A DNA stretch of 64,000 nt, taken from positions 558,001 to 622,000 of the forward strand of contig CAWJKM010000005.1 of the NCBI GenBank assembly GCA_963843525.1. Direction: 5' to 3'. This DNA is from DATJPR01 sp963843525. GTDB taxonomy: Bacteria > Bacteroidota > Ignavibacteria > UBA10030 > UBA6906. Positions 18,370-26,461 of this stretch are shown piece after piece. The stretch's first letter is position 1, and every line of letters begins with the position of its first letter. Both the position numbers and the translations under genes were made by a program. A model generated the notes under the pieces. It was not told where the DNA came from. It made no database searches and saw only the letters and a program-made list of their open reading frames with translations.

Positions 18370-19494
18370 TCAGGACTGAGCCGCCAGCTCTTCAATTCCA
18401 CGAACAAGGTTCTCCCAGGTATACTTTGTTTTTTCTGCGGCGGCGCCGCTCGTGATGGTCTCCAGCGTCGATCCCGCATAAAGGCGGGCGATGGCCTTTG
18501 CCAGGGCTTCCGGATCATTCGGCGGGACGATCAGCCCCGATGTGCCGTCGACGACGATTTCAGCAAGGCCTCCGACGTTGCTGACCACCACCGGTCGTTC
18601 GAAGTTGTACGCGATTTGCGCAATGCCGCTTTGTGTCGCCGATGTGTACGGTAGAACGACCGCGTCGGCCGCCGAGAAGTAGCGCCCGACTTCCGGGTTG
18701 GCAACATATTCAGAATGAATGGTCACCACGTGCTCCAGACCCAGGGTCCGTATCAAGTCCCGGTAATGCTGTTCGGGTTCATAGAATTCGCCAACGACAA
18801 GAAGCTGGACTCCCAGGGCGGGGTCCAGTCGGGCCATCGCTTCGAGAAGCACCTGAAGCCCCTTGTAGCGGCGGACATACCCGAAAAAGAGCAGCACCCG
18901 GCTGGAAGAGAGCCGGAGAACCGAACGCGCTTCGTCCCGGGGGACCGGCGAACCGAAAATGTCGTAGACCGGATGCGGCACATATCGGGAACGACCCGAA
19001 GGCCAGAACTCCTTCAGCTCTTTTTCGACGGCGTGTGATTGAACGATGAAACCATCCGCCGTCCGAAAGAGATACCGGGTGAACGGGCGATCGAATGGTC
19101 TGTGTTCGTGCGGGATTACGTTGTCGCAAATCACCACGGCCCGGGTTCGCGTGTTGCGTTTCACCACCCGGGCGATGGTTCCGAAACAGGGCCCGAAGAA
19201 TGGGAGCCAGTATTTGAAAAGGAGCAGATCGGGTTTCCGCTTGCGGATGAGCCGGCCGACTGCCAGCCAATTGAAGGGGTTGACAGAATCGACAAGCTGG
19301 GGCGCCGCCGGTACATCGTACCCTTCGCCCTGTTCTTCCTGCGTCGTGCCGGGGAAAAGGAAGGAGGGATATTGCCGTTTGAACGTGACCGTTTCCACTT
19401 CGTGACGGCCTGACAACGCCCTGGCAAGGAGCGCATTGTAATGAGCGATTCCACCCCGGAGGGGATACGCTGTGCTGACGATGACAATTCTCAC
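18370..19494 (-). CDS. Glycosyltransferase family 4
   Basis: The 374-residue protein is a GT-B retaining glycosyltransferase. The N-terminal domain starts RIVIVSTAYPLRGGIAHYN with the Gly-Gly-Ile acceptor loop; the C-terminal donor domain shows VLLFFGYVRRYKGLQVLLEA, LLVVGEFYEP, the YFSAADAVVLPY strand and SGIAQIAYNFERPVVVSNVGGLAEIV, with the GT4 glutamate region. The start is GTG 19494. It lies 22 bases downstream of the cytidylyltransferase gene, so both probably share a transcript. Possible roles include transfer of a deoxyhexose or mannose, but the donor cannot be read from sequence. Confidence 0.87.
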   Translation of the reverse strand: MRIVIVSTAYPLRGGIAHYNALLARALSGRHEVETVTFKRQYPSFLFPGTTQEEQGEGYDVPAAPQLVDSVNPFNWLAVGRLIRKRKPDLLLFKYWLPFFGPCFGTIARVVKRNTRTRAVVICDNVIPHEHRPFDRPFTRYLFRTADGFIVQSHAVEKELKEFWPSGRSRYVPHPVYDIFGSPVPRDEARSVLRLSSSRVLLFFGYVRRYKGLQVLLEAMARLDPALGVQLLVVGEFYEPEQHYRDLIRTLGLEHVVTIHSEYVANPEVGRYFSAADAVVLPYTSATQSGIAQIAYNFERPVVVSNVGGLAEIVVDGTSGLIVPPNDPEALAKAIARLYAGSTLETITSGAAAEKTKYTWENLVRGIEELAAQS

Positions 19495-19516
19495 CTTGGC
19501 CGGTTCTCGTTCCTGT

Positions 19517-20299
19517 TTATTCCCATACTCTCCACGGCGACTGGTTGGTACGCCAGAGTTCCTTCAGAATGTCGTGCTCGTGCGCCGTGTCCATACCCAT
19601 CCAGAAGCCGTTGTGGCGATAGACAGAAAGCTGCCGGTCGGCTGCCATCGCGGGGAGCGGTCCGTTTTCCAGCGTAAGATTCGGATCATCACTCAGATAA
19701 TCCCATACCTTCGGTCCGTTAAATACCATGAACCCCCCGTTGATCCAGTCTTCTTCCAGATACACCTTTTCCCGGAATCCCGTCGCACGGTTTCCCGTCA
19801 TCTGGACCAGACCGTACCGGCTCTGCGGATGAACCCCGGTAATGGTGCCCACGGATCCCTGCTTTTTATGGTAGGCAATCAACGATGTGAGATTGACGTC
19901 GGAAAGTCCATCGCCATAGGTCACACAGAATGTTTCCTCTTCTTCGAGGTAACGCCTCACCCGCCAGATCCTTGCCCCGGTCATCGTAAACTCGCCGGTC
20001 TCCGCAAGAGTGATTCTCCAGTCACGTTCGAAGATCTCGTCATGGAACTCAATCGTTCCGCTCCCCGGAGAGATCGTCACGTCGCTCATGATGGAGCGGA
20101 GGTTCAAGAAATACTCTTTTATCTGCCACCCTCTGTACCCGAGCGTCAGGATGAACTCCTTGATATCATGGTGGGCATACATCCGCATGATGTGCCAGAG
20201 GATGGGTTTGTCCCCGATGAGGCACATGGATTTGGGGTGATCCCGGGTTTGATCACGCAACCTCGTTCCAAGACCGCCGCAGAGAATGACCACTTTCAT
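19517..20299 (-). CDS. rfbF: Glucose-1-phosphate cytidylyltransferase-like nucleotidyltransferase
   Basis: The 260-residue enzyme carries the sugar nucleotidyltransferase signature VVILCGGLGTRL, followed by PKSMCLIGDKPILWHIMRMYA, which is the RfbF (glucose-1-phosphate cytidylyltransferase) version rather than RmlA or GalU. Further RfbF-type features are FCVTYGDGLSDVN (metal-binding Asp), GVHPQSRYGLVQM and EDWINGGFMVFN. The expected product is CDP-glucose, the entry to CDP-deoxy and branched sugars. A CDP-glucose 4,6-dehydratase (RfbG) is not visible in the window, so the pathway would have to use the SDR domain of the neighbouring fusion, an enzyme elsewhere, or CDP-glucose itself. CTP specificity is inferred from family only. 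Confidence 0.82.
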   Translation of the reverse strand: MKVVILCGGLGTRLRDQTRDHPKSMCLIGDKPILWHIMRMYAHHDIKEFILTLGYRGWQIKEYFLNLRSIMSDVTISPGSGTIEFHDEIFERDWRITLAETGEFTMTGARIWRVRRYLEEEETFCVTYGDGLSDVNLTSLIAYHKKQGSVGTITGVHPQSRYGLVQMTGNRATGFREKVYLEEDWINGGFMVFNGPKVWDYLSDDPNLTLENGPLPAMAADRQLSVYRHNGFWMGMDTAHEHDILKELWRTNQSPWRVWE

Positions 20300-20332
20300 G
20301 GCTTTTCCCTCGCTTTACAAAGAGTGGATTGT

Positions 20333-20409
20333 GTCGTGCCGGATGCCCCTCATCCTCAGGGTCAGTCCGGACACCGGTGGAATTGTTTTCATCGAAAGAC
20401 CGGCACGAC
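20333..20409. repeat. 10-bp inverted repeat between fusion gene and rfbF
   Basis: GTCGTGCCGG (20333-20342) is exactly complementary to CCGGCACGAC (20400-20409), with about 57 bases between them, and a third partial AGTGCCGG follows. The element lies in the 147-base gap upstream of rfbF. It could form a stem in the rfbF leader or be an operator; there is no T-run, so an intrinsic terminator is unlikely. Confidence 0.4.
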
Positions 20410-20446
20410 GAGTGCCGGGGAAACGCGGTGCACCCGGAGCGGGCAC

Positions 20447-22432
20447 TTACTTTGCCTGACTCTTCAGAAAGCCTTCCATATCCTCTGCCGTCGTAAAATG
20501 TCGACCACCGTGGCGAATCGATTTCCGGATGAACTTGGGTCGCTTCTTTGTCTCCTCGAATATTTTCATGAGATATTCCCCCAGAATTGACATCGCGAGA
20601 ATCTGGATGCCGCCGAAAAAGAGTATCAACACGATAATCGTCGTGATCCCGTGAGGGATATCGGGATACATCAGCTTGGCGATGACCTGACCGATACCGG
20701 CGAGGAAGGAAAGCGCGGTAAGCGCCATTCCCAGATAACTCATCAGTTCGAGGGGGACGAAACTAAACGAAAAAATCCCTTTCTTCGCCCACCAGATGTT
20801 TCTCATGATGCTGTTGGTGGTCCGTCCGAACATCCGTTCGGGACGAACGTAATCTACGCCGGTTTGCTCGAAACCCACCCACGCGCGCAGACCGCGAAGA
20901 AACTGGTCGGTCTCCGGCAGGGCAAGGAGCTGATCGACCACCTTGCGATCCATGAGCGAGAAATCTCCGGCGTCCAGCGGGATCGGCACGTAGGAGACTT
21001 CCCGGAACACTTTGTAAAAGGCCTTGTAGAAAAACTGCATGAAGGAATTCGTCTCGCGTTTGACACGCCTGCCGAACACGACGTCGTATCCCTTGCGCCA
21101 CTGCTCGAAAAATTTCGGCACCATTTCCGGCGGGTCCTGCAGGTCCCCGTCAAAAAGAATAACGCCGTCGCCGGTGGAAACATGCATCCCGCTCAGGAAC
21201 GCACTTTGCGATCCGAAGTTGCGCGAATGTTCGATCGCGATCACATGATTATCCCGCGACGTGATTTCGTTCAACACCTCGTCGGAGTTGTCCGGGCTTG
21301 CATCGTTGACAAAGATAATTTCGTAGTCAACATTGATGGACCGGAAGGCTTCCACGAGCCTCTTGTACATCACCGGAATGGCCTGCGCATCTCTGTAACA
21401 GGCGATGACGGCGGAGAGACGGATGGTACGGTTCAGCAAAGGATGGATCGAGGCCGGGAGCGCGACGCGTTCCCGCTGCCAGGCCATGGTGCGCCGCAGC
21501 CCTTCTGCCACGGAGGTGCGGGGTTTCCATCCCAGGACCTTCTTCGCGAGGCGGGGATCGCCGTACCAGTTCTTCAGGTCCCACCGCCGGTTCTGCATCG
21601 TTCCCCAGCGGGGCTTCTCCGGAATGTCACAGAGGTCCTTCATGATACCGACGAGGTCCCGAATGGTGGTCTTCTTGCCGGTCGCGATGTTCACCGAAGC
21701 CCCCGGGGCATGAATCACCCCCCGTGTGGCTGCAAGCACGGCGGCCTCCACTGCGTCATCGATGTAGACAAAGTCGCGTGAGATGTCCGGGTCGACCAGG
21801 ACAGGGAGGGTCTTTCGCAGACCGTGTTCCACCAGGGTGGGGACAAGGCGATCGGATTCTTCGAACGGCCCGTAGAGCGAATAGTACCGAAGGTTCATCA
21901 CCGGCAGTTTACGGACGGCGCCATGGTAATGAATGAGGTATGAGGCGGCGACTTTCGACACCGCGTAATGACTGTTCGGCATCAGCGCACCGCTTTCCTG
22001 CGGAGAGGCGGCGTTTGTCCCGTATTCCGAGGAAGATCCCGCGTGAACGTACGCCGAGAACCCCTTCGTCGATGCAATGTCCAGAAGGTTGGCCAGGCCG
22101 AGAATGTTCGTTTCGTAAATAAGCGACACCTCATCCTGGCGCGAATAGGCACCGTACGCCGTGAAATCAAAGATGGTGCGGAACGCAAAAGCCGAGAACA
22201 ATCGCTCGACTGACTTCGGCGCCGTAACGTCCGCATAGAGAATTTTTTCCGCAGGCAGCTCGACCAGACGCCAGGGGACGTACTGCTGATGGGTCACTCC
22301 GTAGCAGTCGTCGCGGACCGAGAGGATGGCACGCAAGACGTTCGCCCCGACAAACCCGCCGGCGCCGAAGATCACAATCGGCCCCTGAAGCCGTTTCACT
22401 TCCTCCTGGAGTATCGTCGATTGATCAGGCAT
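20447..22432 (-). CDS. Fusion of NAD-dependent epimerase/dehydratase (SDR) with GT2 polyprenyl-phosphate-type glycosyltransferase
   Basis: One 661-residue frame encodes two enzymes. Residues about 17-320 form an extended SDR: IVIFGAGGFVGANV cofactor loop, YADVT, the serine motif AGSSSEYG, Tyr156-x3-Lys160 catalytic pair (HYAVSKVAAS), LRYYSLYGPFEESDRL and a DFVYIDDAVEA segment. Residues about 338-661 form a DPM1/GtrB-like GT2: LSAVIACYRDAQAI, IIFVNDASPDNS, SRNFGSQSAFLSGM, the DGDLQDPPEM metal site, and two C-terminal membrane helices followed by a basic tail. GtrB-like enzymes move a sugar from its nucleotide to undecaprenyl phosphate. The fusion suggests that the SDR finishes a nucleotide sugar which the GT2 then loads on the lipid. 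The gene overlaps the transketolase C-terminal gene by 8 bases. Confidence 0.88.
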   Translation of the reverse strand: MPDQSTILQEEVKRLQGPIVIFGAGGFVGANVLRAILSVRDDCYGVTHQQYVPWRLVELPAEKILYADVTAPKSVERLFSAFAFRTIFDFTAYGAYSRQDEVSLIYETNILGLANLLDIASTKGFSAYVHAGSSSEYGTNAASPQESGALMPNSHYAVSKVAASYLIHYHGAVRKLPVMNLRYYSLYGPFEESDRLVPTLVEHGLRKTLPVLVDPDISRDFVYIDDAVEAAVLAATRGVIHAPGASVNIATGKKTTIRDLVGIMKDLCDIPEKPRWGTMQNRRWDLKNWYGDPRLAKKVLGWKPRTSVAEGLRRTMAWQRERVALPASIHPLLNRTIRLSAVIACYRDAQAIPVMYKRLVEAFRSINVDYEIIFVNDASPDNSDEVLNEITSRDNHVIAIEHSRNFGSQSAFLSGMHVSTGDGVILFDGDLQDPPEMVPKFFEQWRKGYDVVFGRRVKRETNSFMQFFYKAFYKVFREVSYVPIPLDAGDFSLMDRKVVDQLLALPETDQFLRGLRAWVGFEQTGVDYVRPERMFGRTTNSIMRNIWWAKKGIFSFSFVPLELMSYLGMALTALSFLAGIGQVIAKLMYPDIPHGITTIIVLILFFGGIQILAMSILGEYLMKIFEETKKRPKFIRKSIRHGGRHFTTAEDMEGFLKSQAK

Positions 22433-23334
22433 TGAGCAGTTTCCGTAAGAGAGATTCCAGTGCCGCGCCCGCGAGCCCGCTTTCTTCCAGATGCCATGCC
22501 TGTGATCCGTACCGGCCTGTCGGGTATCCCGCCGCCCATACGCTCCGGTAATGAATATTCCCGAGACCTTTCCGCATCAATAGCGAAGCGAGCGCTTCGT
22601 TCAGGCCGCATTGACCATAATGTTCCTCCACGGTCACCACGCGGCGGACCCGGGCGATGCTCTCAGCAAGATCATCCGGGATGTCGCTAAGGGGAAGAAT
22701 TCCCGCATTCCATACCTCCATCGTCTCACGAAGGGCCCCGCCCCCGGCCGAGAGGACGTTCCATAACACCGGTCCGGTGCCTATGACGACAAGTCCGTCG
22801 CCTTTGCAGATTCTACGCCACGGGGCAAAGGGAGGGACGGCAAGCGTCGACTTCGGCGCCAGATTCAGACGAAGATAGTTTGGCGCGGGATCGAGCGCCA
22901 TGGCACGCACGACTTCCGGAACGTCACTCGTCGCGAAGGGAACATAGACGCGCATATTCGGCAGACAGCGCATCACGCCAATATCTTCCAGGGTGTGGTG
23001 CGTTGCGCCCATGATTCCGTAGCCGTACCCCCCTCCATTCCCGACGATTTTCACGGGAAGCCTGTGCAGGCAGATGTCGTTCCGGATCTGTTCGTACGGT
23101 CGGAGGACTGCAAACGGCGCAATGCTGTACAGCCATGGCTGGAACCCTTCGTACGCGAGACCCGCTGCAACGGACACCATGTTCTGTTCAGCCACGCCGG
23201 CGTTGATAAAGCGCATCCCAAATTTGTCAACGGACGCCTTCGAGCGCCATATACCCGAGGTCCCCCGTAAGGAAAAGACTCATGGGATCGTCGTCCGCAA
23301 CGTGGATCATCGCTTCAGCGAATTCTGCCCTCAT
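22425..23334 (-). CDS. Transketolase, C-terminal subunit (frameshifted: in-frame TGA)
   Basis: Transketolase-like enzymes of this split type carry the pyrimidine-binding and C-terminal domains on this chain. Reading from ATG 23334, which overlaps the N-subunit stop as ATGA, gives 35 good residues (RAEFAEAMIHVADDD, LFLTGDLGYMALEGVR) and then TGA at 23227-23229. Dropping one T there restores VRDKFGMRFINAGVAEQN and the rest of the subunit, through VEEHYGQCGLNEALA to LLRKLLNA. The sequence at the break is GAAGGC GTC CGT TGA C, with the same layout as the prfB +1 frameshift site but a poorer slippery codon. It may be a sequencing or assembly error, an inactivating mutation, or recoding. Without frameshifting the conserved AGVAEQN glutamate motif would be lost. 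Confidence 0.85.
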
Positions 23335-24158
23335 GGCTTTCCCGTCGCTCGCTTTCCATGCCGCGCATCAAGTTCCGCAATGGCCTGCACGTATTGTTCC
23401 TCATTCATGGGGAGATAGTGACAATCGACGGTGTTTTCCATATAGCTGACACCGTGCCCCTTGACGGTTGAGCACACAACAACACAGGGCTTCCCATTCG
23501 CCTTCACGAGATCCGTGCAGCTCTCTTTCGCACGTTCCAGGGATTCGAACACGTGGCCCTCGGCATCCACGACGTTGAATCCAAACGACCGGAGTTTGTC
23601 GTCCAGGGGTTCGAGACTCATCACATCTTCGGTCCCGCCGATACCCTGAATATGGTTCCGGTCGATGAGCCAGATGAGATTGGTCAGTCTGTGATGGGTG
23701 ATAAAAAGTGCCGCTTCCCAGGTGCTTCCTTCGTCCAGCTCCCCGTCGGAGGTGACACAAAAGCATCGGCGGGAATCACCTTTGAATCGGGCTCCCAGCG
23801 TCATCCCCGCCGCGAGGGACAGGCCATGGCCGAGGCTGCCGGTCGCGAAGGGAATCTCGCGAACCTGGTTGACCGGCGGATGCGCGGGGAGAATTGTCCC
23901 GTTTTTGTAGAACGAATCGATCGTCTCCTCACTGATGGTTCCGGCTTCCGCGAGAACGGAGTACAGGAGTGCCGCGGCATGCCCCTTGGAGACGATCACC
24001 CGATCGTCCGGCGCCATCCACGAGAATTTCACATGCACGAGAATTTCTGCACAGGAGAGAGAGCAGCCGATGTGTCCCGCATGCGCAGCATGGTACATTT
24101 TCAGCATGCGTCTCTTCACCGAATAAATTCGCTCATCCAGAAAATCCAGCTCTTTCAC
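23331..24158 (-). CDS. Transketolase, N-terminal (TPP-binding) subunit
   Basis: The 275-residue chain matches the N-terminal half of split transketolases, which bind the thiamine diphosphate pyrophosphate and move two-carbon ketol units between sugars. Features: HAAHAGHIGCSLSCAEIL near the N-terminus, VSKGHAAALLY, TGSLGHGLSLAAGM, the metal/TPP motif SDGELDEGSTWEA and IDRNHIQGIG. The start is GTG 24158: it overlaps the stop of the preceding YfhO-like gene as GTGA and has a very good GGAGGA ribosome-binding site seven bases before it, better than the further upstream codon at 24212. It is coupled by ATGA to the C-terminal subunit. Placement among nucleotide-sugar genes rather than central metabolism suggests a role in making an unusual sugar. 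Confidence 0.9.
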   Translation of the reverse strand: MKELDFLDERIYSVKRRMLKMYHAAHAGHIGCSLSCAEILVHVKFSWMAPDDRVIVSKGHAAALLYSVLAEAGTISEETIDSFYKNGTILPAHPPVNQVREIPFATGSLGHGLSLAAGMTLGARFKGDSRRCFCVTSDGELDEGSTWEAALFITHHRLTNLIWLIDRNHIQGIGGTEDVMSLEPLDDKLRSFGFNVVDAEGHVFESLERAKESCTDLVKANGKPCVVVCSTVKGHGVSYMENTVDCHYLPMNEEQYVQAIAELDARHGKRATGKP

Positions 24159-26461
24159 GCCGCTCTCCTCCGCGATTTCCTGAAGGAAGAAATGACGATG
24201 CCCAGGCCGCAAATCAGAAGAGCCGCGATCGTGGAGGCGACTCCCGCCTCGTAGGTGAGGGGTGCATAGGTCATCTCGACAATGTGTGCTCCCCCCGGAA
24301 CGGGAACCGCGCGGAGTTTGTAGTCACAACGCAAAATGGCAGTCTCCTTGCCATCCACAAAAGCCCGCCAGCCCGGGAAAAACGTTTCGCTCAGGATCAG
24401 GAGTCCTTCGCGATCTGTTTGCACCGCCACGGTGAGCCGGTTGTCCTGATACGCGGTCACATTCGCCGACCATGCGGTCTTCACGCTATCGGGGGGAAGG
24501 GTCCCGTGGTACTCCTCCTCAAGCGCCGCGGTGGATCGCTGGTCAAACGCCGGACTGTTCATATACGCGACCAGTGAATCTTCCGAATGCTCCGTGTGCA
24601 CCCGGTACACCATGAACGCCCGCGGAAGGTATGTGGGATGCGGGACAAGTGCGAGCCTTCTCCCTTCAGTCATGGTCCTGTATTTTACATTTTCCAGATC
24701 GAGATACTTGTCGTCCGCAATGGGAATGATCGTGCGTTTGAGGGCGAGCGGCGTATAGCCCTCCATCGAGAAAATGCGGTCAACCATCCCCTGGTTCCGG
24801 TCCATGATCATCCCCTGCGAGTTGCGGGTGTTCACCCGGAACAGCTCATGCTCCCCCTCCTGCTTCAAGAAGTCCACCAGCTCATGGGTTTGACCGAAAT
24901 ACTCCGTGGGGTTTGTCTTGCCGTTGTTCTGGTCTGCACCAAAAAGGTACAGATCCAGAAAGACCACGGCGACCAGCGCAAAGCCTGCGAGGGTGGAACG
25001 GGTGGAGATCAGCCACACCAGAACTCCGATGGAGAGAATGATCAGGAGGAGCGATATGTCGAGATCTCTGAAGACCATGGTGCGCGCTTCGGCATTTTTC
25101 AGGAACGGCAGCGCGCCATCCAGGACGCCGGTACGGACGAACAGATAGAGGAGGAGCGCAGCACCTCCGAGGACCCCGACGACTTGGAGAAGGAGTTTCT
25201 TTCGCTTCACGTTGAAGGATTCGTACAACAGGTGATTCACACCGAACCCGGCGAGCAGGGTGGCGCAAAGGGTAAACAGGATGCCGATCCGAGCGGGGGT
25301 CTTGAACCGGGAAAAGCCCGGGATAAACTCAAAAAACAGCCGGTGGATGACAAAGTGATTCCCCATTGCAAACAGTAGGGCGAACAGACCGAACCCTGCG
25401 AAGAAAAGCAGGTGACGCCGTTCGCGCCAGCGCCAGAGGGCCATGAGAGCGAGGAAGAGCGGAAGGAGCCCGATATAGATCCCCGTTTCCCAGTAGTTCC
25501 AGTAGCCGCCCTCGCCAAAGTACCGGTATCCCTCAACCCCCGAACTTCCGAGGACCTTGGGAAAAAGAAGGGTCAGAAGCTGCGTCCACGAGAATGAACC
25601 CTCCGTCGCGAACGTGTAGGTGATCTGTGACCGTTGCGAGAGCCCGGCAAGTTCATTGGTCGGCGCGAGTTGAATCAATGCAAGCGCCACGGACAGCGCA
25701 ATCAGGACCGCGGCGCGCGAACCCAGTCTGAGACCCCGGTGCACCATTTTTTCCTGTCCGTCACCCATCGCGAAGAGTTCAAAGAGCCAGTAGGTGAAAA
25801 GGAAAAAATAGATATAGAGGGAAAGCTGCGGGAATCCACAGAGGGTGGAATGTCCGAGAATCAGCGCACCGATGAACGTCCATGTCCAACCTCGCTCGAT
25901 CATTGCACGCCGGAAGCTGAGGACAATCAGGGGTATCCACGCGGCCAGGGTGACTACCGGTTGATGGATCGCGTGGAGGATCATAAATCCGGTGAGCATA
26001 TATCCGACGGCCGAGAAGAGCGATGGGAGGGCGCGAAGCGAGAAGGACCTGGCGAGGAAAAACATGGAAATGCCCGCCAGCGGGAAGTGGAGCAGGACCA
26101 TCAGCTGGAGGGGGTAATAGTTCAGCATGCCGTGTCTGACAAACGCGACGAGTGCAACGCTGGGAAGATAGAACACACTGTTGATAATGTCCGCCATGAA
26201 CGGCATCCCTCCGAACGTATAGGGATTCCAGAGCGGGATCTCTCCCATGGCCATGGAGGTCGCGGCAAAGACGCGGACCGGATAACTTGAGTAGAGGAAG
26301 TCTTCCCAGAGAAATGCTTTCCCCGTGAATAGGGGGAAGAAGAAGAGGAGGGCTAGTCCGCCGATGATTGCAAGGTACACCCATGTCGCCAGGTCACGCG
26401 GCGTTTGTTCAACGTCGCCATGGGGCGGTTTGCGATTCTTCAGATTTCGGGCCGGCGTCAT
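24155..26461 (-). CDS. YfhO-family multi-spanning membrane protein (second copy)
   Basis: A 768-residue protein with a basic N-terminal tail, about 12-13 helices and a C-terminal soluble domain. It shares with the first copy the loop after helix 1 (LWEDFLYSSYP), the GGMPFMADI segment, GHSTLCGFPQLSLY, and the C-terminal FFPGWRAFVDGKE and VPVPGGAHIVEMTY motifs of the YfhO family. These are probably GT-C-like enzymes acting at the outer face of the inner membrane using lipid-linked sugars; the exact reaction is unknown in this group. It directly abuts a GT9 gene upstream (no intervening bases) and overlaps the transketolase gene downstream by GTGA. Confidence 0.8.
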   Translation of the reverse strand: MTPARNLKNRKPPHGDVEQTPRDLATWVYLAIIGGLALLFFFPLFTGKAFLWEDFLYSSYPVRVFAATSMAMGEIPLWNPYTFGGMPFMADIINSVFYLPSVALVAFVRHGMLNYYPLQLMVLLHFPLAGISMFFLARSFSLRALPSLFSAVGYMLTGFMILHAIHQPVVTLAAWIPLIVLSFRRAMIERGWTWTFIGALILGHSTLCGFPQLSLYIYFFLFTYWLFELFAMGDGQEKMVHRGLRLGSRAAVLIALSVALALIQLAPTNELAGLSQRSQITYTFATEGSFSWTQLLTLLFPKVLGSSGVEGYRYFGEGGYWNYWETGIYIGLLPLFLALMALWRWRERRHLLFFAGFGLFALLFAMGNHFVIHRLFFEFIPGFSRFKTPARIGILFTLCATLLAGFGVNHLLYESFNVKRKKLLLQVVGVLGGAALLLYLFVRTGVLDGALPFLKNAEARTMVFRDLDISLLLIILSIGVLVWLISTRSTLAGFALVAVVFLDLYLFGADQNNGKTNPTEYFGQTHELVDFLKQEGEHELFRVNTRNSQGMIMDRNQGMVDRIFSMEGYTPLALKRTIIPIADDKYLDLENVKYRTMTEGRRLALVPHPTYLPRAFMVYRVHTEHSEDSLVAYMNSPAFDQRSTAALEEEYHGTLPPDSVKTAWSANVTAYQDNRLTVAVQTDREGLLILSETFFPGWRAFVDGKETAILRCDYKLRAVPVPGGAHIVEMTYAPLTYEAGVASTIAALLICGLGIVISSFRKSRRRAA

